This document shows positions 1-8,860 of a DNA stretch of 64,000 nt, piece by piece. The notes under the pieces were generated by a model. It was not told the DNA's origin. It was given only the letters and a program-made list of their open reading frames with translations, and searched no databases. Location of the stretch: NCBI GenBank assembly GCA_023151315.1, contig JAKLJE010000007.1, positions 99,041-163,040 on the forward strand, given 5' to 3'. The position numbers and the translations under genes were made by a program. The stretch comes from Bacteroidia bacterium (GTDB lineage Bacteria > Bacteroidota > Bacteroidia > Palsa-965). How positions within the stretch are numbered: position 1 is the stretch's first letter; each line of letters opens with the position of its first letter.

Positions 1-4
1 ATTT

Positions 5-12
5 TACCTTTG
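5..12 (+). promoter_or_regulatory. -7 promoter element of the TPR/SpoIIE gene
   Basis: TACCTTTG fits the Bacteroidota -7 consensus TAnnTTTG and lies 14 nt before the ATG of the gene at 27. The -33 region lies outside the window, so only half of the promoter can be judged. Confidence 0.6.
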
Positions 13-26
13 AAATAACAAACCCG

Positions 27-2213
27 ATGCGCCTTCCTCAAATCATATTTTTCCTTCTGTTGTCATTCAATTGTGTTTTTGCTCAGCAAAAAACGATTGA
101 CAGTTTGCAACATGTTCGTGCTACCGAGAAAGATCCGGAAAGCAATGCCATGATATTGGTAAAGATTGCTGATCTGGAACTCAATCTGAATAATGATTCT
201 GCTCTGGTTCACGCTGAGCAGGCATTAAAAACAGGATTGGCGGAGAAGAATGAAATCATCATAGCAAAAAGCAAGCTGGTGATTGGCTCGGTAAAAATGT
301 ATGCCGGTGATCATGATGGGGCTCGCAAGGAATTCAAAGCAGCAGAAGCAATCGGGAATTCCGAAGGCAACAAAGAAATTCTGGGAGATGCAATTCATAA
401 CCAAGCTAATGTTTTCAGATCCGCCGGGCAGTTTGATTCTGCACGCTTCTACTTCGAAAAATCCTATGAGATCAGAAAATCACTGAACGACGACACGAGA
501 CTCGGAGCTTCGCTCACCAGCATCGGCGCGTGTTACTATCATCTGGGCGATCTGAAAAAAGCTTTGGAGTATTACTATGAAGCAATACCGTTTCGCGAAC
601 GAGCCAAAGACACCAGAGGCCTGGCAACTATTTACACCAATATTTGTCTTGTGCATCTCGACAGAAAAGACAAAGCCTCAGCGTTATCTGCAAACAACAA
701 GGCTTACAGACTTTATCAGGAGATGCAGAATCAAAACAAACTTGGTCAGGCAGAAAATAATTATGGCATTATTTACGTGAACGAATTTGAGTACGACAGT
801 GCTCTTTATTGGTACACACAGTCACTCAATCGCAGACTTGCGCTGGGCGATTCAGCCGGACTCAGTGAAGTTTATAATAACATTGGAAATGTTTACACGC
901 TTCAGAAAGATTACATCAACGCATATCGATACTATAATCTGGCACTTAGTGTTCCGGGCTACGCTGACGCGTGGCACATTTACCCGACGCTCTGCAACTT
1001 TGCTATAGCGGCTTCACATATCGGCAAGCCTGATTCCGCGAAGTGGGCTCTTGACAAAGCACGCAGAGTTATAAATGAAATGGGCAATCTTCCGGACATG
1101 ATGGTTGCTTATCATGGATCTGCTGTCGATTATTATGAAGCCATCGGTGAACTTGACTCAGCCTTGTATCACAGCAGGGCTTATATCACTTTGAGCGACT
1201 CCCTTTATCGTTCTGAAACCGCGAGGCAGATGACGGAAATGGAAGCAAAATTTGAAACTGCTAAAAAAGAGCGGGCAATTGAGATGCTGAAAAAAGATCA
1301 GGAGAAAAAAGATCTGCAAATATTGGCATCCTTGATCGGAATCGGTCTTCTTGTCGTCCTTGTGTCTTATGTGATATACGGTAATATACAGCGCAGGAAA
1401 GTAAACGTTCTGCTTGCGCAGCAGAATGAACTGATCAGTGAAAAAAACAAAGACATAACCGACAGTATCAATTATGCACAGCGTATTCAGCAAAGCGTAC
1501 TTTCCGATCAGCAGATTCTGTTCCGCAATACAACAGATGCATTCATTACTTATCTGCCACGTGATATTGTAAGCGGTGATTTCTATTGGTTCCGTGAGTC
1601 ACAGGGAAAACTTTATGCAGCGTGTGCAGATTGCACAGGACACGGTGTTCCCGGCGCGCTTGTTTCCGTTGTAGGAATTAATATTCTGAATCAGATTTTA
1701 GATGCAACGCCTTCCATTTCAACAGGCGAGCTGCTTAATCAGTTACACAGAAACATCATCAATGCACTGAATAAAGACAGCAGAGCGCGTGATTCATACG
1801 ACGGAATGGATATTGCCGTGATACGCATTGATAAACCCGCATCTGAAATCCAGTTTTCAGGAGCGTCGCGTCCGCTACTGATGTGCAGCAAGGAAAAAAC
1901 CGAATTGATTCGCGGAGACAAATATTCCATTGGCGGAGTTAAAGATCTTGACGACGCAACCAGCTTTACAACGCACACATTCACAGTAAAAAACAGTTCA
2001 TTAAATCTGTACATGTTCACAGATGGATATGCGGATCAGTTCGGAGGGACAGAAGGCAAGAAATTTATGAGTAAACGATTCACGGAATTGCTGGCTTCTT
2101 CTTCCACACTTTCAATGCAGGAACAGAAAGCAAACATTGAACACAATCATGCCACGTGGCGAGGCAACCTGGATCAGGTGGATGATATCTGCGTTGTTGG
2201 AATTCGCATTTAA
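27..2213 (+). CDS. TPR repeat, membrane-anchored SpoIIE-type serine phosphatase
   Basis: A 728-residue sensor-like phosphatase. Residues 1-20 form a signal peptide ending FA-QQ; TPR repeats fill about 50-400 (recurrent NNxG and ALxYY motifs); one membrane helix at about 431-453 is followed by a coiled coil and a C-terminal PP2C/SpoIIE domain from about 510. The metal-binding aspartates of the fold are visible in ADCTGHGVPG (about 533), TDGYADQFGG (about 666) and the final DDICVVGIRI. The arrangement suggests a periplasmic TPR part reporting to a cytoplasmic phosphatase, which in this family dephosphorylates anti-anti-sigma (STAS) partners; the partner here is unknown. Two full paralogues and one truncated paralogue lie at 11.4-16.6 kb. 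The start follows a good -7 element by 14 nt. Confidence 0.9.
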   Translation: MRLPQIIFFLLLSFNCVFAQQKTIDSLQHVRATEKDPESNAMILVKIADLELNLNNDSALVHAEQALKTGLAEKNEIIIAKSKLVIGSVKMYAGDHDGARKEFKAAEAIGNSEGNKEILGDAIHNQANVFRSAGQFDSARFYFEKSYEIRKSLNDDTRLGASLTSIGACYYHLGDLKKALEYYYEAIPFRERAKDTRGLATIYTNICLVHLDRKDKASALSANNKAYRLYQEMQNQNKLGQAENNYGIIYVNEFEYDSALYWYTQSLNRRLALGDSAGLSEVYNNIGNVYTLQKDYINAYRYYNLALSVPGYADAWHIYPTLCNFAIAASHIGKPDSAKWALDKARRVINEMGNLPDMMVAYHGSAVDYYEAIGELDSALYHSRAYITLSDSLYRSETARQMTEMEAKFETAKKERAIEMLKKDQEKKDLQILASLIGIGLLVVLVSYVIYGNIQRRKVNVLLAQQNELISEKNKDITDSINYAQRIQQSVLSDQQILFRNTTDAFITYLPRDIVSGDFYWFRESQGKLYAACADCTGHGVPGALVSVVGINILNQILDATPSISTGELLNQLHRNIINALNKDSRARDSYDGMDIAVIRIDKPASEIQFSGASRPLLMCSKEKTELIRGDKYSIGGVKDLDDATSFTTHTFTVKNSSLNLYMFTDGYADQFGGTEGKKFMSKRFTELLASSSTLSMQEQKANIEHNHATWRGNLDQVDDICVVGIRI

Positions 2214-2261
2214 TTTGAATTACAGTTTTGTTCTGTCTTTGCAGCCCACAAAGGGTCTCAC

Positions 2262-2367
2262 GTTAAACATCTTTTTCTTAAAAACCCCGTTTAAAGTTAA
2301 ATATTGAATTTTGTCGAATATTTCGATGCTACAGTTAAACAAAATTCGACCTTTGTAACCGTTAAAC
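2262..2367. promoter_or_regulatory. Upstream control region of the TonB receptor with GTTAAAC repeats
   Basis: GTTAAAC occurs at 2262, 2334 and 2361, with related GTTTAA/GTTAAAT at 2289-2301. A 9-bp inverted repeat GAATTTTGT (2306-2314) / ACAAAATTC (2339-2347) surrounds the near-palindrome CGAATATTTCG. GACCTTTG at 2348-2355 is one base from the TAnnTTTG -7 consensus. An operator function is inferred from the repeat arrangement only. Confidence 0.4.
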
Positions 2368-2386
2368 AAATACAGGTTACAACCCT

Positions 2387-4717
2387 ATGCAATTCAACAA
2401 ATCATTCCTGTCGCTTTTCGCAGCTTTGTTCATCGGACTTTCATTATCCGCACAGAACAAGTACACAGTCAGTGGCACTGTGAAAGACAGCAAAACAGGA
2501 GAAACAATAATCGGTGCACTCGTTCGCATTACTGAAGTGAAAGGTGCGGGAGCAGCGAGTAACGAATACGGATTCTATTCGCTTACCGTTGCAGAAGGCG
2601 ACTACACAATGAGCGTAACCATGCCGGGTTACAAGACTGAGAAACGCAGCATTGCACTTCACGCGAATCGTCAGGAAAACTTTTCTCTCACTGATACAAC
2701 TATTCTGAGTTCAGAAGTAGTGATTACAGGAGAGAAACAGGATCAAAACGTTACCGATCCTCAGATGGGCGCGCAGAAAGTGGACATGAAAGAAGCGAAT
2801 AAGCTTCCTGTTTTGTTCGGAGAAAAAGATGTACTCAAAACAATTCAGCTGTTGCCCGGAATCAAAAGCGGTGGCGATGGAGGAAGCGGTTTCTATGTTC
2901 GCGGAGGATCTGCAGATCAGAATCTGATTCTGTTGGATGAAGCGCCGGTGTACAATGCTTCTCACCTTCTCGGATTCTTTTCTACGTTCAACTCCGATGC
3001 GATTAAAGATGTTACTGTTTACAAAGGGAATAATCCTGCGCAGTACGGCGGACGTGTTGCATCTGTGCTCGATGTGAAGATGAACGACGGGAACAACCAG
3101 AAATATCATGTAAGCGGTGGAATCGGATTGATCAGCTCCAAGCTGAATGTTGAAGGTCCGATTGTGAAAGACAAAAGTTCATTCCTGATTACAGGACGTC
3201 GTACCTATGCAGATTTGTTTCTGAAACTTTCTCCGGACACAACTATCAGCAACAATACTTTATACTTCTACGATCTGAATGCGAAAATGAATTTCACATT
3301 GAATGAAAAGAACCGCATTTTCGTTTCAGGTTATTTCGGTCGCGATCAGATCGGTATTGCAAATGCTTTCGGTATTGGCTGGGGCAACGCAACAGGAACA
3401 TTGCGATGGAATCACATCTGGAATGATCGTTTGTTCACCAACACATCGCTCATCTTCAGTAATTACGATTACAAGATTTCCATTTCATCGCCAACTGCAA
3501 ACTTCGATATCACTTCGAAGATCCGCGACTTCAACCTCAAGCATGAATTTCAATTCTTCCCGAACCCGAAACACTTAATTCGCTTTGGGGTGAATTCAAT
3601 TTTTCACACTGTGCTTCCGGGGCAGATTACTGCAACTGCTGAAACTGCAATCAACCCGATCAAACTTCAGGATCGTTACGGACTCGAAAGCGGCATTTAT
3701 TTCTCTGATGAATGGAACGTTGCAGAAAAACTGAATGTTACTTACGGTGTTCGTCTTTCGGTTTTCAATGTACTCGGCGACGGAGATTACTTCCTGTTTA
3801 ACAACGCCGGTGCTGTTACCGACACAATCACATACGACAAATGGGAATTCGGCACTACTTATTACGTTGCAGAACCACGCGTTTCCTTCTCATACATTCT
3901 CAACGAGAAAAGCAGTGTGAAAGCGTCTTACGCAAGAAACGCACAGCATCTTCATTTGTTGTCGAACGCAACAAGTACAAGTCCAACCGATTTGTGGATT
4001 ATGAATTCTCCGACTATCAAACCGGAAATTGCAGATCAGGTTGCTGCAGGCTATTACCGCAACTTCAAAGACAACACGATTGAGTTCAGTGCAGAGATTT
4101 ACTACAAAGCATTGCAGAATCAGATCGATTACAAAAACGGAGCAAACACTCAGGGCAATGAACTTGTTGAAGGCGAATTGCTCTTTGGTAAAGGTCGCGC
4201 TTACGGACTGGAATTGTTCCTGAAAAAGAAAACCGGTCGCTTTACAGGTTGGGTAAGCTACACGCTTTCCCGCAGTGAACGTCAGATTACAGAAATCAAC
4301 GACGGAAACTGGTATCCTGTTCGTCAGGACAGAACACATGACGTTTCACTTGTAGGCATGTTTGAGCTCACCGAGAAATGGTCGCTTGCAGCAACATGGG
4401 TTTACAATACAGGAAACGCGGTTACCTTCCCAAGCGGTAAATATTACGTTGACGGGAACGTTCAGTTTCTTTACAGCGAACGTAACGGCTATCGCATGCC
4501 GGCTTATCACCGTCTTGATTTCGGAGCAACCTGGCAGCGTAAGAAAACGGAAAAGTTTGAGTCTAGTTGGAATTTCTCCATCTACAACGTTTATGCGCGC
4601 GAGAATGCTTACGCGATCATCTTCCGCGAAAGCGAAACAGATCCGAATAAAACAGAAGCAGTGCGCATTGCATTGTTCCGCATTGTACCATCAGTAACCT
4701 GGAATTTCCGCTTCTAA
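2387..4717 (+). CDS. TonB-dependent outer-membrane receptor with N-terminal carboxypeptidase-like domain
   Basis: A 776-residue outer-membrane receptor. A signal peptide (1-22, ending LSA-QN) leads into a CarboxypepD_reg-like domain at about 25-105 (VSGTVKDSKTGETIIGA, then the GFYSL and GYKT motifs), a plug domain at about 120-230 (FYVRGGSADQNLILLDEAPV) and a 22-stranded-type barrel to the C-terminal aromatic residue (WNFRF). It should take up a ligand across the outer membrane using TonB energy; the ligand is not evident. The DUF4249 lipoprotein gene starts 13 nt downstream, the usual pairing for this receptor class, so the two are probably one operon. No SusD partner is present, which argues against a classical polysaccharide utilisation locus. 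Confidence 0.93.
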   Translation: MQFNKSFLSLFAALFIGLSLSAQNKYTVSGTVKDSKTGETIIGALVRITEVKGAGAASNEYGFYSLTVAEGDYTMSVTMPGYKTEKRSIALHANRQENFSLTDTTILSSEVVITGEKQDQNVTDPQMGAQKVDMKEANKLPVLFGEKDVLKTIQLLPGIKSGGDGGSGFYVRGGSADQNLILLDEAPVYNASHLLGFFSTFNSDAIKDVTVYKGNNPAQYGGRVASVLDVKMNDGNNQKYHVSGGIGLISSKLNVEGPIVKDKSSFLITGRRTYADLFLKLSPDTTISNNTLYFYDLNAKMNFTLNEKNRIFVSGYFGRDQIGIANAFGIGWGNATGTLRWNHIWNDRLFTNTSLIFSNYDYKISISSPTANFDITSKIRDFNLKHEFQFFPNPKHLIRFGVNSIFHTVLPGQITATAETAINPIKLQDRYGLESGIYFSDEWNVAEKLNVTYGVRLSVFNVLGDGDYFLFNNAGAVTDTITYDKWEFGTTYYVAEPRVSFSYILNEKSSVKASYARNAQHLHLLSNATSTSPTDLWIMNSPTIKPEIADQVAAGYYRNFKDNTIEFSAEIYYKALQNQIDYKNGANTQGNELVEGELLFGKGRAYGLELFLKKKTGRFTGWVSYTLSRSERQITEINDGNWYPVRQDRTHDVSLVGMFELTEKWSLAATWVYNTGNAVTFPSGKYYVDGNVQFLYSERNGYRMPAYHRLDFGATWQRKKTEKFESSWNFSIYNVYARENAYAIIFRESETDPNKTEAVRIALFRIVPSVTWNFRF

Positions 4718-4730
4718 CATTAGATATACC

Positions 4731-5513
4731 ATGAAAACATCAGCATATATTTTCATCTCTACGTTGTTGCTGCTTGCGGCCACATCATGTCAGAAGGTCA
4801 TTGAAATTGAACTCAATGAAAGTGATCCGCAGGTAGTGATAGAAGCGAACATCACTGATCAGGCCGGACCGTACACCGTGACCGTTACGAAGTCTGTTGG
4901 ATTCAGCAGTGACAATTCATTCCCTGCAGTAACAGGCGCATTCATTGTTGTGAATGATGATGCAGGAAATGCAGACACATTGATTGAAACTTCTCCGGGA
5001 ATTTATCAGACGAACTCTTTTCAAGGAGCGCCTGGTCGCACATACACCATCAACGTTTCAGTTGACGGAACAATTTACACTGCGCAAAGTTCAATGCCGC
5101 CATTAGTTACATTTGATTCTATTACCTATGTAACATCAGGCGGATTCGGTGGAACGCAGTATTACATTATTCCTGAATGGTTGGATCCTGCAGGAGAGAA
5201 AAACTACTACCGATGCATTGAGTACGTGAACGGAGAAAGAGTGTTCGCATTTCTTTATGACGACGTTTACTCCGATGGACTTGTCAACGGTCAGCCACTT
5301 CTCAATTTCGAAACATCACTTGAGTCAGGTGATACGGTTGATGTGGAATTCCAGTGTATTGATCCTGCAACCTATCTGTACTTCTACAGCATGGAGCAAA
5401 CGGCCAATAACAATACAGCTGCGCCTGCAAATCCGGAGTCCAATTTCAATAACGATGCTCTCGGATACTTCAGTGCGCACACGTATGCAAAGCGAAGAAT
5501 TATTCTTCCTTAA
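4731..5513 (+). CDS. DUF4249 family lipoprotein, partner of TonB receptor
   Basis: A 260-residue predicted surface or periplasmic lipoprotein. The N-terminus has a lipobox (LLLAATSC, Cys at about 20), and the body matches DUF4249 in pattern: VVIEANITDQAGPYTVTVTKS, then VNDDAGNADTLIETSPGIYQT. DUF4249 proteins commonly follow TonB-dependent receptors in Bacteroidota and are thought to act with them, but no biochemical role is established. The gene lies 13 nt behind the receptor. Its stop codon directly abuts the stop codon of the convergent DUF1761 gene (TAATCA at 5511-5516), so there is no spacer for a separate terminator. Confidence 0.85.
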   Translation: MKTSAYIFISTLLLLAATSCQKVIEIELNESDPQVVIEANITDQAGPYTVTVTKSVGFSSDNSFPAVTGAFIVVNDDAGNADTLIETSPGIYQTNSFQGAPGRTYTINVSVDGTIYTAQSSMPPLVTFDSITYVTSGGFGGTQYYIIPEWLDPAGEKNYYRCIEYVNGERVFAFLYDDVYSDGLVNGQPLLNFETSLESGDTVDVEFQCIDPATYLYFYSMEQTANNNTAAPANPESNFNNDALGYFSAHTYAKRRIILP

Positions 5514-5936
5514 TCAGTGCCAGACGGAAAGAATAATTCCTGAAAGCGTTACTCCAACTACGTGGTAGCCTGCATCGATCAACAACAGTTTGAACGGCTT
5601 ACCAACATACAGATAGTTGATCGCCATCGGCATTGAGCAGAAAATTCCGGAAACAAACAATCCGGCTTTAATACCTGCCATGCACGTACCCGGCGATTGA
5701 CTGATGTACAACAGCAGCGCTGTTCCGAAGCACAGTATAAAGCTGAGCACGAAAGTAGATCCGAAAAGCATTGGCATGCGCTTTTTCGACTCTTCAGTCA
5801 TCTGTACATTGTGTTGTTCTCCCCAGTATTTACCGAACACGGCAGGCATATACCAAATTGCGCCTATTGCAAAATACGCGATAGTAGCCACGGCTATCTG
5901 AAGCCATGGTGCATGTGAAAGGAAATTTTGTAGCAT
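5514..5936 (-). CDS. DUF1761 family integral membrane protein
   Basis: A 140-residue protein with four hydrophobic segments (about 12-35, 56-78, 86-106 and 115-138). The opening region AYFAIGAIWYMPAVFGKYW and the tail YHVVGVTLSGIILSVWH are typical of DUF1761, small membrane proteins of unknown function that often are single-gene units. It is convergent with and abuts the DUF4249 gene. Nothing in the sequence gives a substrate. Confidence 0.8.
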   Translation of the reverse strand: MLQNFLSHAPWLQIAVATIAYFAIGAIWYMPAVFGKYWGEQHNVQMTEESKKRMPMLFGSTFVLSFILCFGTALLLYISQSPGTCMAGIKAGLFVSGIFCSMPMAINYLYVGKPFKLLLIDAGYHVVGVTLSGIILSVWH

Positions 5937-6066
5937 GTTTTGGGCTTGGTTGGTTTAAGAAAAGATAGTGAAAATTATCACACCCGTACGTGCTGACGCA
6001 GAAAGCCGGAAGCGTTTTCAATCGTTTGTTTACGGATTCTATTTGAGGGTGCGGATACATTTGCCT

Positions 6067-6606
6067 ATGGGACTGCGTAACCGAACCAATCTGATTCATT
6101 ATAACTGCTTCTTCATAACCACAACCTGCTACAGATTTCTGCCGCTCTTGGTGTCTGATGAAGCCAAGAAAATTATAACTGAAAGTATCACATTCTGCAA
6201 CAAGAAATACAAGGCTTCAATTGTTGCTTATGCATTAATGCCCGAGCATATTCATCTCATCATTTACTTTAATGAAGAGAACAAGCTTTCAGATTATATG
6301 CGCGACTTTAAAAAGTTTACTTCGGTTGCAATTCGCAATCATGTTATTGCAGAAAATCAAAAGTACCAGCGTCTTCTGCGATATGAGTTGGATGGTCAGA
6401 AACGGAAAGTATGGAAGGATCGTTTTGATGACTTAGTACTTTATTCCCGAAAAGTTACTCTCATTAAACTAAACTACATTAACAATAATCCGATTAAAGC
6501 CGGACTTTGCGAGAAAGTTGAGGATTATGAATACTGCAGCGCAGGATATTACAAAACGGGGAAGAGAGGGGTGATTGATGTGCTGCATGTGGAGGAGATA
6601 TTGTGA
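6067..6606 (+). CDS. REP-associated tyrosine transposase (RAYT, Y1_Tnp / IS200-like)
   Basis: A 179-residue HUH-superfamily transposase. The HUH motif is EHIHLIIYF (His-Ile-His), and the C-terminal YINNNPIKAGL is the hallmark of RAYT (IS200-like family) proteins; a tyrosine in the YSRKVTLIKLNY region is the candidate nucleophile. RAYTs are single-copy domesticated relatives of IS200/IS605 transposases thought to spread REP hairpins. A perfect 16-bp palindrome begins 6 nt after the stop codon and related palindromes occur at 36-37.7 kb, consistent with that role. The reading frame is open back to a GTG at 5968, but those 33 residues do not look like the family; the ATG at 6067 gives the usual start MGLRNR. 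The gene appears intact. Confidence 0.88.
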   Translation: MGLRNRTNLIHYNCFFITTTCYRFLPLLVSDEAKKIITESITFCNKKYKASIVAYALMPEHIHLIIYFNEENKLSDYMRDFKKFTSVAIRNHVIAENQKYQRLLRYELDGQKRKVWKDRFDDLVLYSRKVTLIKLNYINNNPIKAGLCEKVEDYEYCSAGYYKTGKRGVIDVLHVEEIL

Positions 6607-6611
6607 GAACT

Positions 6612-6647
6612 GCAGTGATGTCAGGACGTAAGTCCTGACATCACTGC
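6612..6647. repeat. REP-like perfect palindrome next to the RAYT gene
   Basis: Two 16-nt arms (6612-6627 and 6632-6647) are exactly complementary around the 4-nt loop GTAA; the core is TCAGGACGTAAGTCCTGA. The right arm overlaps the last codons and stop of the convergent plsC-like gene, so the hairpin may also act as a two-way terminator. Related cores occur at 36146, 36653, 37658 and 37682. Confidence 0.85.
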
Positions 6648-7279
6648 GTCTCAGCAGCCAGCGCACGAATAGCGGCTTCCACTTCGTGTACGATTCCGTC
6701 CACATCTTTCGCTTCACATTTCCGCGGATCGCCCATCAATACAAGGGAATTAAAGGGAACGAGCAATGTTTCTCCTTTCGGAAGACTTTTTCCAAGTCCT
6801 TTCATGAACACAGGAATGTAGTGCACATCCGAATGGCGCTCAAGAAGTATTCCGATACCACGCTTGAACTTCTGAAACTTCTCCGGTTCTCCACGCGAGC
6901 CTTCCGGGAATAAAATCAATGAATGGCCCTTTGCCAATTGCGCACTCATCAAATCAATCGGATCAGGACCGGTTTCTCCCGGTTTCGGTCTGCTGCGCGG
7001 AATTAAAATCGCATTGACAAAAAACCGCGTGAAGAATGCGCGCATTGGTGATTGACCGAAGTAATCACCCGCAGCTATTGGATGTGTATTTGCAATCAAC
7101 CCCGGTGAGCACGCCGACATTAATGCCATTGTGTCCAAATGACTGTTGTGATTTGCTACGACAACAAACTGCGGTACTTTTTTCATTGCTTCGCGATTGC
7201 GGTAAACAACACCCACGATCACTTTAAGAAAAGTGCGCATCAATACACAATACAGCAGCGAAAGAGTCAGTCGTTTCAT
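6641..7279 (-). CDS. 1-acyl-sn-glycerol-3-phosphate acyltransferase family (PlsC-like)
   Basis: A 212-residue lysophospholipid acyltransferase that would transfer an acyl chain to a lysophospholipid at the inner face of the cytoplasmic membrane. The catalytic HX4D box is NHNSHLD (His44, Asp49) and the substrate-binding box is FPEGSRG (124-130); an N-terminal hydrophobic stretch (4-26) would anchor it. It is the last of four overlapping minus-strand genes (4-nt overlap with the cdsA-like gene), and so probably acts on the same special lipid as its neighbours. Its 3' end lies inside the REP palindrome. Confidence 0.88.
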   Translation of the reverse strand: MKRLTLSLLYCVLMRTFLKVIVGVVYRNREAMKKVPQFVVVANHNSHLDTMALMSACSPGLIANTHPIAAGDYFGQSPMRAFFTRFFVNAILIPRSRPKPGETGPDPIDLMSAQLAKGHSLILFPEGSRGEPEKFQKFKRGIGILLERHSDVHYIPVFMKGLGKSLPKGETLLVPFNSLVLMGDPRKCEAKDVDGIVHEVEAAIRALAAETQ

Positions 7280-8259
7280 TTGTGCAGATAATACATATGA
7301 AACACAATATGAAAGAACACAGGAGCAGTGATGGCCAACGAATCAATTCGATCGAGAATGCCGCCGTGTCCGGGAATAATATCGCTTGTGTCTTTCTTTC
7401 CTATGTCGCGCTTGATCGCAGAAACAACCACATCACCAATAAAGCCTGCACACGCAATAAATCCGCTTACAATCATGGCTTCAATTGCCGTTAACGGAGT
7501 AAGGAAATGCAACAGATAGCCAACTATGGAAGATGTAACCACTCCGCCAATGAATCCTTCCCAGGTTTTATTGGGGCTGATTTTCGGAAGGATCTTAATA
7601 TGACCAAGCAATTTTCCCCACGTAAATTGAAAGACATCATTCATCTCCGTGATGAATACAATAAAGAGCAACAATCCTCTTCCGCCTGCATGGAACCCTT
7701 CCAGCGGAGGTAAAGTCAACATAAAGCCAAGGTGACTGATTCCGAAAACAGTAAACATCAGCTGCGTTGGAAGAACACTCATTGATCTGGAAATGCCTTC
7801 CGTTGTTCCCTGCAGAATGAGCATGAACGGAATCCAGATAAACATGAAAATCGGAATGAACGTGAGAAATAAATTGTGCCATCCTTTGTAAGCGAAAAAG
7901 TACTGAACAGGAATTGCGAGATAACACCAGATGAGCACACGGCGATCTTCATCTCTCACATTCTTGCTGATGGATGCCAATTCGCGCAGCGCCATGAACG
8001 ATAACAATCCGAATGCAACAAAAGAAATTACCGGATTGAAAACAGTGGCCGCCACGAAAATCGTTGCCATCATCCACCACGATTTGGTTCTTTGCTTCAG
8101 CTCAGTAAGATTTGCTTCAGGCTTGATCTTTCCCCAAATGAAAAACAACAAGGTGGCGAAAATCAGAATTCCAAAAATCAATCCCACAACTAGCATTACC
8201 TCCGGATTAGCAGAGAACTTCTCTATGTTGTCGCTGAAAAATGAAAATACCTTATTCAT
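7276..8259 (-). CDS. Phosphatidate cytidylyltransferase-like protein (CdsA/YnbB family)
   Basis: A 327-residue polytopic membrane enzyme expected to make CDP-diacylglycerol from phosphatidate and CTP. The full CdsA signature is present near the C-terminus (about 280-306): SAIKRDIGKKDTSD followed by IPGHGGILDRID. About eight hydrophobic helices precede it, with SPNKTWEGFIGG in the conserved central loop. It overlaps the CDP-alcohol phosphatidyltransferase gene by 8 nt and plsC by 4 nt, so translation is likely coupled. This may be a second, pathway-specific CdsA, because housekeeping cdsA is not usually found in this neighbourhood; that is inference. Confidence 0.88.
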   Translation of the reverse strand: MNKVFSFFSDNIEKFSANPEVMLVVGLIFGILIFATLLFFIWGKIKPEANLTELKQRTKSWWMMATIFVAATVFNPVISFVAFGLLSFMALRELASISKNVRDEDRRVLIWCYLAIPVQYFFAYKGWHNLFLTFIPIFMFIWIPFMLILQGTTEGISRSMSVLPTQLMFTVFGISHLGFMLTLPPLEGFHAGGRGLLLFIVFITEMNDVFQFTWGKLLGHIKILPKISPNKTWEGFIGGVVTSSIVGYLLHFLTPLTAIEAMIVSGFIACAGFIGDVVVSAIKRDIGKKDTSDIIPGHGGILDRIDSLAITAPVFFHIVFHMYYLHK

Positions 8260-8860
8260 GTTTACTTGATTTTAATGATTTGTAAATCCGGATCGTTGTG
8301 CTGAGAACCAGTAACGCCGATGCGCCGGCAAAAACATATGTACCATAGTTCAGCACTTCCGCTTTGAAATATGCAATCAAGCAGAAGAGTCCCAACAACA
8401 ACGCGCGATCGCTTTTCCCCATTGGACCGTCATAACGTCGTTCTCCGCCAATCACTTTTCCCATTACTCCGGCAAACTCATTGATTACCGAAAGCAGTAT
8501 AAATGACAGCAAAACGAGTCCGTTTATTTTATGCAACTGAATCAGCGGAACAAAAAGAAACAAGTCAGAAAATACATCGCCGAGTTCATTAAGCATTTCT
8601 CCTCCCTTACTCTGCTGATTGTAAGTGCGGGCCATCATGCCGTCAAGAGCATTGATTGCCATGCGCACAAACAGAACAGCCGGTATAACGGCCAGCATGT
8701 ATCCGTAAGGATGAAAACAAAACGCTGCACCGCCGATCGCAGAAAGAATTATTCCGCTCCATGTAATGCCGTTTGCCGTTACACCCATTCTGTGCAGCAA
8801 CTCCAGAACAGGACGCAGCAATCGCTGGAACTTCGGTTTGATGTTATAGACTGAAATCAT
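8252..8860 (-). CDS. CDP-alcohol phosphatidyltransferase, YnbA-like
   Basis: A 202-residue membrane enzyme that would move a phosphatidyl group from CDP-diacylglycerol to an alcohol. The CDP-OH-P signature is recognisable but altered: NALDGMMAR (Asn70, Asp73, Gly74, Ala77, Arg78), then Gly87, Asn91 and Asp95, where the classical motif has Asp at 70 and 91. From memory, E. coli YnbA has the same Asn substitutions and also opens with an IKPxFQxLLRP segment as here, so this is a YnbA-type subfamily and not a PgsA or PssA. The alcohol substrate is unknown. It sits between the hydrolase gene (4-nt overlap) and the cdsA-like gene. Confidence 0.83.
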   Translation of the reverse strand: MISVYNIKPKFQRLLRPVLELLHRMGVTANGITWSGIILSAIGGAAFCFHPYGYMLAVIPAVLFVRMAINALDGMMARTYNQQSKGGEMLNELGDVFSDLFLFVPLIQLHKINGLVLLSFILLSVINEFAGVMGKVIGGERRYDGPMGKSDRALLLGLFCLIAYFKAEVLNYGTYVFAGASALLVLSTTIRIYKSLKSSKHE

